This document shows positions 13,480 to 19,984 of a DNA stretch of 19,984 bases, one piece after another. Under the pieces are notes generated by a model. The model had not been told where the DNA came from. It worked only from the letters and a program-made list of their open reading frames with translations, and made no database searches. This DNA is from an uncultured bacterium (GTDB lineage: Bacteria; Actinomycetota; Coriobacteriia; Coriobacteriales; Coriobacteriaceae), in assembly GCA_905214425.1 (NCBI GenBank), contig CAJMLY010000033.1, positions 1-19,984 on the forward strand. The letters are read 5' to 3'. The translations under genes were made by a program, and so were the position numbers. Every line of letters starts with the position of its first letter. Position 1 is the first letter of the stretch.

Positions 13480-15174
13480 CTACTTGCGGTGAGCGCGGTA
13501 GAACTCGATGAGCGCCTGGGTCGAAGCGTCCTGCTCGGCTTTGGCGGCGTCATCGTGGAAGGCCGGGGTGATCTGCTTGGCAAGCTGCTTGCCCAGCTCG
13601 ACGCCCCACTGGTCGTAGGAGTCGATGCCCCAGACCGTGCCCTCGACAAACGTGATGTGCTCGTACAGGGCGATGAGCTCGCCGAGCGCGAACGGGGTCA
13701 GCGTGTCACCGAAGATCGAGGTCGTCGGGCGGTTGCCCTCAAAGCAACGGGCCGGGACGATCTGCTCGGGCGTGCCCTCGGCACGAACCTCGTCGGCAGT
13801 CTTGCCAAAGGCGAGCGCCTTGGTCTGGGCCAGGAAGTTGCCTAGGAACAGCTCATGCACGTCCTGACCGCTATCGGTCGCAGGGTTGGCGGTGTTGGCA
13901 AAGGCGATGAAATCGGCCGGAACCACCACAGTGCCCTGGTGCAGCAGCTGGTAGAAGGCATGCTGGCCGTTGGTGCCGGGCTCGCCCCAGAAGATCTCAC
14001 CGGTATCGGAGGTCACAGCGCTGCCGTCCCAGCGGACATGCTTGCCGTTGGACTCCATGGTGAGCTGCTGCAGGTAGGCCGGGAAACGGTGCAGGTACTG
14101 GCAGTACGGCAGCACGGCGTGGCTCTTGGAACCGAAGAAGTTGACGTACCAGACGTTGAGCAGGCCCATCAGCGCGACGGCGTTGTTCTCGAGCGGGGTG
14201 TTGCAGAAGTACTCGTCGATGGCGTGGAAGCCCTCGAGGAACTGTTGGAAGCGCTCGGGGCCGAGCACGACGATCAGCGACAGGCCCACGGCGGAGTCGA
14301 CGGAGTAGCGGCCGCCGACCCAGTTCCAGAAACCGAAGGCGTTGGCGGGGTCGATACCGAAGGCCTCAACCTTCTCGAGTGCGGTGGAAACGGCGACGAA
14401 GTGCTTTGCCACGGCCTCGGCGTTCTGCTCATCGGAGCCGTCGATGGCGCCCTGGGCCTTGAGCTGCTCGAGCATCCAGGTCTTGACCTCGCGGGCGTTG
14501 GTGAGGGTCTCGAGCGTGGTGAAGGTCTTGGAGACGATGATCACGAGCGTGGTCTCGGGATCCAGGCCCTTAAGCTTCTCGGCCTGGTCGTTGGGGTCGA
14601 TGTTGGAGATATAGCGGCAGTCGATACCGGCGTCGGCATAGGGACGCAGAGCCTCGTAAGCCATGACCGGGCCCAGATCGGAGCCGCCGATGCCGATGGA
14701 CACCAGGTGCTCGATCTTCTTGCCGGTAACACCCTTCCACTCACCGGAGCGCACGCGCTCGGCGAAGGCATACATGCGGTCGAGGACCTCGTGCACGTCG
14801 GCGACGACATCCTGGCCGTCGACGATGAGCTGGCCCCTCTCGGTTGCGGGGCGGCGAAGCGCGGTGTGCAGGACGGCGCGGTCCTCGGTGGTGTTAATGT
14901 GCTCGCCGGAGAACATGGCGTCGCGGCGCTCCTCGAGCTTCACCTCGCGAGCAAGATCGCACAGCAGCTTGACGGTCTCATCGGTCACCAGGTTCTTGGA
15001 CAGATCGAAGTGCAGGTCACCGGCGTCAAAGCTCAGCTTGTTCACGCGCTCGGCATCGGCAGCGAACCAGGCCTTGAGGTCGATACCATCGGCCTCGAGC
15101 TTCTCCTGATGAGCCTCGAGTGCCTTCCAAGCGGCAGTCGACGTAGCATCGATAGGTGCGGCAACAGTTGCCAT
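13480..15174 (-). CDS. pgi: glucose-6-phosphate isomerase
   Basis: This 564-aa enzyme interconverts glucose 6-phosphate and fructose 6-phosphate in glycolysis, and would take up the glucose 6-phosphate made by the frl pathway. It is of the long (E. coli-type) Pgi form. Motifs include SIGIGGSDLGP, signature 1 WNWVGGRYSVDSAVGLS, the catalytic Glu region TMESNGK, the His region GTNGQHAFYQLLHQG, and signature 2 ELFLGNFLAQTKALAFGK. ATG at 15174 is chosen because GAGGAGG precedes it. A hairpin at 15194-15215 lies just upstream of that site. A monocistronic transcript is likely, ended by the hairpin at 13416-13447. A long open frame on the opposite strand is a GC-driven shadow. Confidence 0.95.
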   Translation of the reverse strand: MATVAAPIDATSTAAWKALEAHQEKLEADGIDLKAWFAADAERVNKLSFDAGDLHFDLSKNLVTDETVKLLCDLAREVKLEERRDAMFSGEHINTTEDRAVLHTALRRPATERGQLIVDGQDVVADVHEVLDRMYAFAERVRSGEWKGVTGKKIEHLVSIGIGGSDLGPVMAYEALRPYADAGIDCRYISNIDPNDQAEKLKGLDPETTLVIIVSKTFTTLETLTNAREVKTWMLEQLKAQGAIDGSDEQNAEAVAKHFVAVSTALEKVEAFGIDPANAFGFWNWVGGRYSVDSAVGLSLIVVLGPERFQQFLEGFHAIDEYFCNTPLENNAVALMGLLNVWYVNFFGSKSHAVLPYCQYLHRFPAYLQQLTMESNGKHVRWDGSAVTSDTGEIFWGEPGTNGQHAFYQLLHQGTVVVPADFIAFANTANPATDSGQDVHELFLGNFLAQTKALAFGKTADEVRAEGTPEQIVPARCFEGNRPTTSIFGDTLTPFALGELIALYEHITFVEGTVWGIDSYDQWGVELGKQLAKQITPAFHDDAAKAEQDASTQALIEFYRAHRK

Positions 15175-15193
15175 AGAGTCCTCCTCAGCATAC

Positions 15194-15215
15194 GGGCGCA
15201 CGCCTCCATGCGCCC
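15194..15215 (-). promoter_or_regulatory. hairpin in the pgi leader
   Basis: GGGCGCA (15194-15200) and TGCGCCC (15209-15215) form a perfect 7-bp stem with an 8-nt loop, about 10 nt upstream of the pgi ribosome binding site. A TAGAAT box on the minus strand (15239-15234) may be the -10 element, but no clear -35 was found. Confidence 0.35.
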
Positions 15216-15299
15216 GGACATTCAGATGCCACTATTCTAGCGCAGGTCAAGACTACAATCAGCGAGCGTTGCCAATCGGCCCCCAAACGGCAACCGATC

Positions 15300-15363
15300 A
15301 AAAAGGGACAGGCTTATTTTGGCAGGTCAAACGCTTTACCAACCAAAAATAACCCGTCCTTTT
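15300..15363. repeat. REP-like inverted doublet, also a bidirectional terminator
   Basis: The 28-mer at 15300-15327 (starting AAAAAGGGAC, ending GGCAGGT) and a diverged copy on the other strand at 15363-15338 face each other and form an imperfect stem of about 20 bp. On the minus strand the stem ends in CCCTTTTTG, a good terminator tail for the gene stopping at 15374. A third copy lies at 16026-16053. Confidence 0.65.
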
Positions 15364-15373
15364 ATGGCAAATA

Positions 15374-15898
15374 TTAGGCCGCGGCGCAGACGCTACCGAG
15401 TAACTCACGCAGAGGAGACCCGATGCCCTCCAGCAGTTCGGGCGCGATAATGGCAAAAACGGGAACCTCGCCGGTGCCCACGACAGCAGGCACCTTGCCC
15501 TCCGAGACAATGCATCCATAAGGCACAAAGCCGTCTTCGCCGGCATCGAGCGCCGCCATGCGACGCGCGAGCTCGCGCGCAAAGCCGGCAGTATCGGCAT
15601 CGCCAATCGCCAGGACAAAGTCCACGCCTTCGTCGGTCGCCAGGGCTACGGCCTCATCGACCAAATCGTCTCCCCCATCGCCCCCGACCAAGCCGCAGCG
15701 AAAAAGCACGCGTTCGAGCAGAGCTCGATCAAGCGAGCCGAGCGCCGCCGAGACGAGCTCATCGTGCGTATGTTTGTCACCGCCCAACACGACCAGCGCC
15801 TTGGTGCCACCGTAGTGAGCGACCAATCGTCCGCACCAGCGAGCCACGTCTCCATCCGCAACAAGGCGCGTCGGCATACCAAACCCATAATTGACCAT
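15374..15898 (-). CDS. short iron-containing alcohol dehydrogenase-like protein (N-terminal domain only)
   Basis: This protein of about 174 aa resembles the nucleotide-binding N-terminal part of butanol dehydrogenase-type iron ADHs. The start MVNYGFGMPTRLVADGD mirrors the family's N-terminus, followed by LVAHYGGTKALVVLGGD and EAVALATDEGVDFVLAIGD. The usual GGGSxxDxAK cofactor motif reads GDADTAGFAR, and the iron-binding C-terminal half is missing; full-length members have about 390 aa. The C-terminal VFAIIAPELL may be a leftover of the family's later FAILDPELT segment, implying an internal deletion. The frame is intact, so it is either a decayed remnant or a repurposed domain. ATG 15898 (GTGGAAAAG upstream) fits the family; the frame reaches an ATG at 15949 with a poor ribosome binding site. 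Confidence 0.55.
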   Translation of the reverse strand: MVNYGFGMPTRLVADGDVARWCGRLVAHYGGTKALVVLGGDKHTHDELVSAALGSLDRALLERVLFRCGLVGGDGGDDLVDEAVALATDEGVDFVLAIGDADTAGFARELARRMAALDAGEDGFVPYGCIVSEGKVPAVVGTGEVPVFAIIAPELLEGIGSPLRELLGSVCAAA

Positions 15899-16025
15899 CT
15901 TTTCCACAACCCTTCCGTGCGTATAGGCGGTATCAATCGTTAGGCTCATGCTACGAAGCGAGGTTTTCCGAGCTGTTTCGCACTCTTTAGAGCTGCGTTA
16001 AAACCCGATCCAACCGCACGACCAT

Positions 16026-16053
16026 ACCTACCAAAACAAACCAGTCCCTTTTT
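16026..16053 (-). repeat. third copy of the AAAAAGGGAC repeat
   Basis: Read on the minus strand, this 28-mer matches the copy at 15300-15327 at 24 of 28 positions. It lies just upstream of the -35 of the SOS promoter, where CCTTTTTGACAGG could also form a small hairpin. Confidence 0.6.
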
Positions 16054-16061
16054 GACAGGTT

Positions 16062-16090
16062 TTGACGACGTCCGGACGAGCGGGTATTAT
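16062..16090 (+). promoter_or_regulatory. promoter of the Y-polymerase/YolD operon
   Basis: TTGACG (16062-16067), a 17-nt spacer and TATTAT (16085-16090) form a near-consensus housekeeping promoter. Transcription would start near 16097, inside the first LexA box, leaving a leader of about 40 nt. Confidence 0.8.
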
Positions 16091-16104
16091 CGAACAGGTA
16101 TTCG
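16091..16104. promoter_or_regulatory. LexA (SOS) box 1
   Basis: CGAACAGGTATTCG directly follows the -10 hexamer. With its flanks it reads TCGAA-6-TTCGA, perfect 5-bp arms, matching the Gram-positive/actinobacterial LexA consensus CGAAC-N4-GTTCG at nearly all arm positions. LexA bound here would cover the transcription start. Confidence 0.8.
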
Positions 16105-16107
16105 ATA

Positions 16108-16121
16108 AGAACATGTGTTTG
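16108..16121. promoter_or_regulatory. LexA (SOS) box 2
   Basis: AGAACATGTGTTTG matches the consensus CGAACATATGTTCG at 11 of 14 positions. Its centre is 17 bp from that of box 1. It lies in the early leader, so a second LexA dimer could bind next to the first. Confidence 0.6.
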
Positions 16122-16135
16122 ATGAAAGGACACGG

Positions 16136-17641
16136 ATGGCGCACGAGCAGCACACCTATATCTGCATCGACCTCAAGACGTTTTATGCCAGCGTCGAGTG
16201 CGTCGACCGTGGGCTCGATCCGCTCACCACCAACCTGGTCGTTGCCGACGAATCGCGCGGGCGCACGACCATCTGCCTCGCCATCACGCAGGCCATGAAG
16301 GACTTAGGGATTCACAATCGCTGCCGCCTATTCGAGATTCCCGATGGCATCGACTACATCACGGCCGTACCGCGCATGCAGCACTATATGGAGGTGTCGG
16401 CGCAAATCTACGGCATCTATCTGGAATACGTAAGTCCGCAAGACATTCACGTCTATTCAATCGATGAATGCTTTATCGACGTGACGCCCTATCTGGACCT
16501 CTATCACACAGATGCGGAAGGGTTCGCCTGCACGCTGCGCGACGAGGTCCTCGCGCGCACCGGCATCACGGCGACGGTCGGCATCGGCCCCAACCTATTC
16601 CAGGCCAAGGTAGCGCTCGACATTACCGCCAAGCACGCGCCCAGCCGCATCGGCATACTCGACGACGAGACCTTTCGCAAGGAGATCTGGCCCCATCGTC
16701 CCATCACCGATATCTGGGGCATCGGTCCCGGCGTGGCAGCCCGCCTCGAGAAATACGGCGTCTACGATCTGATGGGCGTCGCGGCGCTCGACGAAAACCT
16801 GCTTTACGACGAGCTCGGCGTCAATGCCGAATATCTCATCGACCATGCCTTCGGGCGCGAGCCGACAACCATCGCCGATATCCAAGCCTATCGCCCGCAA
16901 GCAACTTCGACCACCACAGGACAGGTGCTCTCGAAGGGTTATGCCTACGAACAGGCCTATACCGTCTTGCGCGAGATGGTCGACAACGCCGTTTTAGACT
17001 TGGTCGATAAGCACGTGGCCTGCGACAGCATCTCGCTCTTTGTGGGCTACGCGAGCGAACGCGCCGACATACGCCGCCTCGACGCCAGCGGTACAGCGCA
17101 GTATGTGGACGGATGCGGGCACCTGCGCTCGAGCACATCGAGTATCGAACCCACCGCAACCGCCGGCCCCGAGCTCGCGCCCCGTGCGCCCAAGCCCGTC
17201 CAGCGCGATGACGAACGGCGTCGCCTGGTGCGCGAAGCGCAGGCAATCGATGGCATCTTTGTGGGAGAGCATGGCGGCAAACCGCGTGGTGGCTATGCCG
17301 CACTCTTTGCGCACTCTAACGCCTCGCGAAAGCTGCCCGAGCGTACCAATTCGTTTAAGAAGATCATGGGCTATTTCGATGAGCTCTGGGCGCAGACTGT
17401 CGATCCCAAACGACCGGTCAAGCGCATCAACCTGGGATTTGGTAACCTCATGCCCGAGGAATTTGCCACCATCGATCTGTTCAGCGATATCGAGGCCGAT
17501 GAGCGCGAGCGCGACCTGGCGCGCGCCGTCCTGGCCGTGAAAGGCAAGTACGGCAAGAACGCGCTCGTCAAGGGATTAAGCTTTACCGCCGGCGCCACCG
17601 CGCGCGAACGCAACGAACAAGTTGGAGGACACCGTGCCTAA
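16136..17641 (+). CDS. Y-family DNA polymerase (UvrX/ImpB-MucB-SamB type)
   Basis: This 501-aa translesion polymerase copies damaged DNA. The catalytic core is present: D12 in ICIDLKTFYASVE (with the F16/Y17 steric gate region), D110 and E111 in YSIDECFIDVT, the TGITATVGIGPN fingers/palm segment, and the ITDIWGIGPGVAARLEKYGV helix-hairpin-helix (190-209). The C-terminus ATARERNEQVGGHRA is the UvrX-type ending. UvrX/YqjW proteins have about 415 aa; the extra length is a Pro/Ala/Arg-rich insertion at about residues 315-385 inside the little-finger domain. ATG 16136 has AAAGGA upstream. Its stop overlaps the YolD-like start by 8 nt. It is under a LexA-type promoter, so it is probably induced by DNA damage. 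Confidence 0.92.
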   Translation: MAHEQHTYICIDLKTFYASVECVDRGLDPLTTNLVVADESRGRTTICLAITQAMKDLGIHNRCRLFEIPDGIDYITAVPRMQHYMEVSAQIYGIYLEYVSPQDIHVYSIDECFIDVTPYLDLYHTDAEGFACTLRDEVLARTGITATVGIGPNLFQAKVALDITAKHAPSRIGILDDETFRKEIWPHRPITDIWGIGPGVAARLEKYGVYDLMGVAALDENLLYDELGVNAEYLIDHAFGREPTTIADIQAYRPQATSTTTGQVLSKGYAYEQAYTVLREMVDNAVLDLVDKHVACDSISLFVGYASERADIRRLDASGTAQYVDGCGHLRSSTSSIEPTATAGPELAPRAPKPVQRDDERRRLVREAQAIDGIFVGEHGGKPRGGYAALFAHSNASRKLPERTNSFKKIMGYFDELWAQTVDPKRPVKRINLGFGNLMPEEFATIDLFSDIEADERERDLARAVLAVKGKYGKNALVKGLSFTAGATARERNEQVGGHRA

Positions 17642-18059
17642 ACCCAAACAACAGCCCGTGCGCCCGCCGACCGCCTTCGAGCGCCTGGCGGACCCCGAGG
17701 GCAGACGCCGCGCCGCCGACCCCAACCTCACTGCCAACGGTGCCGTGCGCGCCAACCGCGCCGCACAGTTTATGCCCTTTGCCGCCCTCACGGGATACTA
17801 CGAACTCGTACGCAAGCAGGAAATCACCGTCGAGCCAAAACGTGAGCTCACGGAAGAAAAAGCCCTCGTGCTTTCTAAAAAACTCGAGGGTCTCAAACGT
17901 GGCGACTTGGTTCGTGTCACCTATTACGATACATACGGCTATCGCGCTCGCACCGGAATCCTCGACGAGGTACTGCCCGCCTTTAAACTGCTCAAGCTCA
18001 AGGATATCGCCATCGATTTCGATGACATCCAGGACATTGAACTACGCGGACGAGCCTAG
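17634..18059 (+). CDS. YolD-like protein, partner of the Y-family polymerase
   Basis: This 141-aa protein carries the YolD-like motif NRAAQFMPFAALTGYYELV (residues about 41-59), followed by a small beta-rich domain (LKRGDLVRVTYYDTYGYRARTG and IAIDFDDIQDIEL). YolD-like genes commonly lie next to uvrX/yqjW-type polymerases in Firmicutes and are thought to take part in SOS mutagenesis, though their biochemical role is not settled. The GTG start at 17634 follows GGAGG by 5 nt and overlaps the polymerase stop (GTGCCTAA), so it is translationally coupled. An ATG 12 nt upstream lacks this spacing. The first 35 residues are Pro/Arg-rich and probably disordered. Confidence 0.85.
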   Translation: MPKPKQQPVRPPTAFERLADPEGRRRAADPNLTANGAVRANRAAQFMPFAALTGYYELVRKQEITVEPKRELTEEKALVLSKKLEGLKRGDLVRVTYYDTYGYRARTGILDEVLPAFKLLKLKDIAIDFDDIQDIELRGRA

Positions 18060-18085
18060 ACAAGGACGCGCATCCAAGGCAAGGC

Positions 18086-18469
18086 CTACAGCGTCATGAC
18101 GTAGTAGCCCGCGTCTTTCACGGCCGTCTCGAGGACATCACGATCAACCGGCTGCTTAGAGCGCACGCGTGCCGTGTGGTCCGCATACGTCACCGTTGCC
18201 CACACGCCATCCAGTGCATTGAGGGCATTGGCTACGTTCTGAGCGCAGCCGTCACAGCTCATGCCGCCGATGAGCAGCTCATCGCTATAGGGGTAGTGGG
18301 ACGGATCGGTATCCGCAACCACTACCTTCTTGGCCTTCTTACCGCTCGCACCATCGCTGCAGCAGCTCTTTCCGTGTGTCGAAGCGACAATGCGACGCAG
18401 GCCAAAGAACATGCCAACGACAATCACGGCAAGCACGATGAGATTCGCAGGGTTGAGCAAGTCACTCAT
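18086..18469 (-). CDS. membrane-anchored heavy-metal-associated (HMA) domain protein
   Basis: This 127-aa protein has one N-terminal membrane helix (about 7-27, PANLIVLAVIVVGMFFGL), a polar Lys-rich linker with a Cys pair (C36-C37), then an HMA fold (about 64-127) with metal site GMSCDGC (C72, C75). The fold matches copper chaperones (CopZ) and the N-terminal domains of CopA-type ATPases. It may hand copper or another soft metal to a membrane transporter, but no P-type ATPase is in the window. ATG 18469 with AAAGGGGAA upstream is preferred over the TTG at 18484. A CsoR-like palindrome lies 30 nt upstream. Its end converges on the YolD-like gene with a 26-nt gap. Confidence 0.82.
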   Translation of the reverse strand: MSDLLNPANLIVLAVIVVGMFFGLRRIVASTHGKSCCSDGASGKKAKKVVVADTDPSHYPYSDELLIGGMSCDGCAQNVANALNALDGVWATVTYADHTARVRSKQPVDRDVLETAVKDAGYYVMTL

Positions 18470-18498
18470 GCGTTCCCCTTTCAAGTAGCCCTATCTAG

Positions 18499-18515
18499 AT
18501 ACCCCCATGGGGTGT
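18499..18515. promoter_or_regulatory. CsoR-like GC-tract operator candidate
   Basis: ATACCCCCATGGGGTGT has arms ATACCCC and GGGGTGT around CAT, 6 of 7 positions symmetric. CsoR/RcnR-family repressors recognise G/C-tract palindromes of this sort upstream of copper or nickel genes. It sits between the HMA gene start and its presumed promoter. Confidence 0.55.
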
Positions 18516-18577
18516 CCCCATCTTAACCCAAAATCATGTCCGTTCGGTCAATTAGTTTCCCTCTTCAAACTTTTTTG

Positions 18578-18605
18578 TTGACCATGGCTTACTTTCGTGT
18601 ATAAG
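18578..18605 (+). promoter_or_regulatory. promoter of the DUF3793-flavodoxin operon
   Basis: TTGACC (18578-18583) and TATAAG (18600-18605), each 5 of 6 to consensus, are 16 nt apart. The start would be near 18612, about 33 nt before the GTG start codon. Confidence 0.75.
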
Positions 18606-18644
18606 TTTTCCTAGGCTAACAACTGAGGACCCGAAAGGGGCATC

Positions 18645-19349
18645 GTGACTCGAATCATTGACATCCCAACATACCAAACGGCTGTCGTGCGCAACTGCTC
18701 CCCTACGCTCGCAGGTATCAAGCCGGCTTCGCTCTTTACCTATCCAGGCGTTTACGCCAACCAAAACGGAAAACCCAGCGCCACCCATATCGAAGAGCGA
18801 CGCTCTCGCCTGCTCGCCGTCATAGCCCAATGCAACCGCGAGCTCCAGCCACTCGGGATCCATATGAGCGTTTTGGTCTGGCGCCCCTGCGGAGCGCTCA
18901 TCTATGTGTACCGTCCTGCAGACCTCATGCGATACCTCTCCGACCCCCGCGCCACGACGGCGCTTGCCGCCGAAGGTTACGATGTCCACAACCTGCCCGC
19001 GTCCCTGGTGCATCTCGCCGCGCGCATCACGCTGGCAAGCAGCAATGCCGCAGAGAGCGCCTATGACGGCAGCGTCTGCGCGCTCGCGCGAAATAGGCAC
19101 TGCGATACGGGGTGCATGTGCGAGTTCCCCCACGAAATTGGCTATTTTTTGGGCTATCCCTACGAAGATGTCCATCAGTTTATCGTCCAGCACGGCGAAA
19201 ACTATAAGGTCTTTGGCGCATGGAAGGTATACACAAACGTTGAGCAGGCGCTCACGACCTTCGATTCCTATCGCGCATGCACGCAATACCTTACCTACAT
19301 CTATCAACAGGGCTGCACTCTGGGACAACTTGTCCAGGCAACCCGATAG
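18645..19349 (+). CDS. DUF3793 family protein
   Basis: This 234-aa soluble protein belongs to DUF3793, known from gut anaerobes and of unknown function. The family core FPHEIGYFLGYPYEDVHQFI (161-180) and GENYKVFGAWKVY (184-196) is clear. A Cys cluster just before it (C153, C157, C159: HCDTGCMC), together with C145 and C212, could bind a metal or be redox active. A GTG start at 18645 follows GAAAGGGG. The flavodoxin gene starts 46 nt downstream with no terminator between, suggesting an electron-transfer partnership (inference). An opposite-strand open frame of similar size is a shadow. Confidence 0.85.
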   Translation: MTRIIDIPTYQTAVVRNCSPTLAGIKPASLFTYPGVYANQNGKPSATHIEERRSRLLAVIAQCNRELQPLGIHMSVLVWRPCGALIYVYRPADLMRYLSDPRATTALAAEGYDVHNLPASLVHLAARITLASSNAAESAYDGSVCALARNRHCDTGCMCEFPHEIGYFLGYPYEDVHQFIVQHGENYKVFGAWKVYTNVEQALTTFDSYRACTQYLTYIYQQGCTLGQLVQATR

Positions 19350-19395
19350 AGCATACAAAACGCGGCCGCACGCCGCACAACCGAAAGGAAGACAT

Positions 19396-19815
19396 ATGAG
19401 CAAGATCGCAGTCGTCTACTGGAGCGGTACAGGCAACACCGAGGCCATGGCAAACTTCGTTGCCGAGGGCGCAACCGGTGCCGGCGCCGAGGCAGAGGTC
19501 ATCTCCTGCGCCGACTTCTCTGCCGACAAGGTCGCCGAATATGATGCCTTCGCCTTCGGCTGCCCCGCCATGGGTTCCGAGGAGCTTGAATACGATGAGT
19601 TCCAGCCCATGTGGGATGAGGTCAAGGAGACCCTCGGCGACAAGAAGGTCGTCCTCTTTGGCTCTTATTCGTGGGCCGAGGGCGAATGGATGGACAACTG
19701 GAAGGCGGACGCCGACGAGGCGGGCGTCAACGTCGTGGACTCCACCATCTGCTACGACGCGCCCGACGACGAGGGCGAGACCGCTTGCAAGGCCCTCGGA
19801 GCCGAGCTCGTGTAA
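19396..19815 (+). CDS. short-chain flavodoxin
   Basis: This 139-aa acidic protein binds FMN and carries low-potential electrons in the cytoplasm. The phosphate-binding loop is WSGTGNTEAMA (9-19); the second loop FGCPAMGSEEL (56-66) and the third FGSYSWAEGEWM (94-105) would contact the isoalloxazine ring, giving a normal Clostridium-type flavodoxin of the expected length. GAAAGGA lies 7 nt before the ATG. Co-transcription with the DUF3793 gene is likely. Iron limitation would be the usual trigger for flavodoxin use, but no Fur or IdeR site was recognised upstream. Confidence 0.92.
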   Translation: MSKIAVVYWSGTGNTEAMANFVAEGATGAGAEAEVISCADFSADKVAEYDAFAFGCPAMGSEELEYDEFQPMWDEVKETLGDKKVVLFGSYSWAEGEWMDNWKADADEAGVNVVDSTICYDAPDDEGETACKALGAELV

Positions 19816-19867
19816 CGAACCCAGGGCCTCCAAGAGAGCCTGCATCAAAGCGCATCCCCATCCCTAC

Positions 19868-19907
19868 AAAAGAGCGGGGCTGGATTCAAGTCCAGCCCCG
19901 CTCTTTT
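19868..19907. terminator. strong bidirectional terminator
   Basis: A perfect 17-bp stem: AAAAGAGCGGGGCTGGA (19868-19884) and its complement (19891-19907) around TTCAAG, with A- and T-runs at both ends. It serves the flavodoxin operon from the left and the converging ABC ATPase gene from the right. Confidence 0.9.
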
Positions 19908-19930
19908 GTAACGGCAGTTACATCAACCGG

Positions 19931-19984
19931 CTACGAGATATTGCCCAAGAACGCCTTGGTGCGCTCGCTCTTGGGGTGGTCGAA
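19931..19984 (-). CDS. amino-acid ABC transporter ATP-binding protein, C-terminal fragment (cut by window edge)
   Basis: Only the last 17 codons are in the window, read on the minus strand: FDHPKSERTKAFLGNIS then TAG. This ending matches GlnQ/HisP-type ATPases of polar amino-acid importers, where F-x-x-P-x-x-x-R-T-x-x-F-L is the standard C-terminus. The rest of the gene and its operon lie beyond the right edge. Confidence 0.75.
   Translation of the reverse strand, partial: FDHPKSERTKAFLGNIS

Noticed and set aside
13855..15240. Open frame of 461 codons on the plus strand
   Set aside because: It lies antisense to pgi in the mirror frame of a GC-rich gene; low-complexity Gly/Val/Leu/Asp composition and no motif. 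Pgi motifs are all on the other strand.
18552..19403. Open frame of 283 codons on the minus strand
   Set aside because: Antisense shadow of the DUF3793 gene, which has promoter, ribosome binding site and family motifs.
1..19984. CRISPR array, rRNA, tRNA, prophage genes
   Set aside because: No regularly spaced repeats, no cloverleaf ending in CCA and no phage structural genes were seen. The ClpP-like protein alone is not enough to call a prophage.

Overview
The window most resembles the chromosome of a gut Actinomycetota of the class Coriobacteriia, probably Collinsella or a close relative. This is inferred from the high GC content, strong AGGAGG-type ribosome binding sites, actinobacterial-style LexA boxes, anaerobe-type genes (DUF3793 with flavodoxin, a YfcC carrier, an iron-ADH-like fragment) and the gene mix. 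No rRNA, tRNA, CRISPR array, insertion sequence or integrase was seen.

Region 1 (1-7240, minus strand) is an Amadori-product catabolic locus. A GntR/UTRA repressor gene stands alone with its own terminator. Downstream of it a promoter with an operator-like repeat drives five genes: YfcC-type carrier, YtcJ-type amidohydrolase, fructoselysine 3-epimerase (FrlC), fructoselysine-6-phosphate deglycase (FrlB) and fructoselysine 6-kinase (FrlD). The likely flow is uptake of a fructosyl-amino compound, possible trimming or deacylation by the amidohydrolase, epimerisation or phosphorylation, then cleavage to glucose 6-phosphate and free amine. The operon ends in a strong hairpin beside a perfect 26-bp inverted repeat pair.

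Region 2 (7240-9713, minus strand) holds two HAD hydrolases and deoC, all ordinary metabolism. Region 3 (9714-13450) starts with a 756-bp gene-free stretch containing palindromes, a long stem-forming leader and an 18-bp tandem repeat. It is followed by a three-gene plus-strand operon: an unrecognised 296-aa protein, a ClpP-like serine peptidase with an intact Ser-His-Asp triad, and a VirD4/TraG-like ATPase without an N-terminal membrane domain. The last two overlap by 8 nt. No other conjugation gene is present, so this is the best candidate for an undescribed system.

Region 4 (13450-16060, minus strand) has pgi and a short protein resembling only the N-terminal part of an iron-containing alcohol dehydrogenase, with REP-like repeats around it. 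Region 5 (16062-18059, plus strand) is a damage-inducible operon: a near-ideal promoter followed by two LexA boxes, a UvrX-type Y-family polymerase and a YolD-like partner with an 8-nt overlap.

Region 6 (18086-19984) has a membrane-anchored HMA metal-binding protein (minus) behind a CsoR-like GC-tract palindrome. Divergent from it is a DUF3793-flavodoxin pair (plus) with a strong promoter and a 17-bp terminator hairpin. The last bases are the C-terminus of an amino-acid ABC transporter ATPase (minus).
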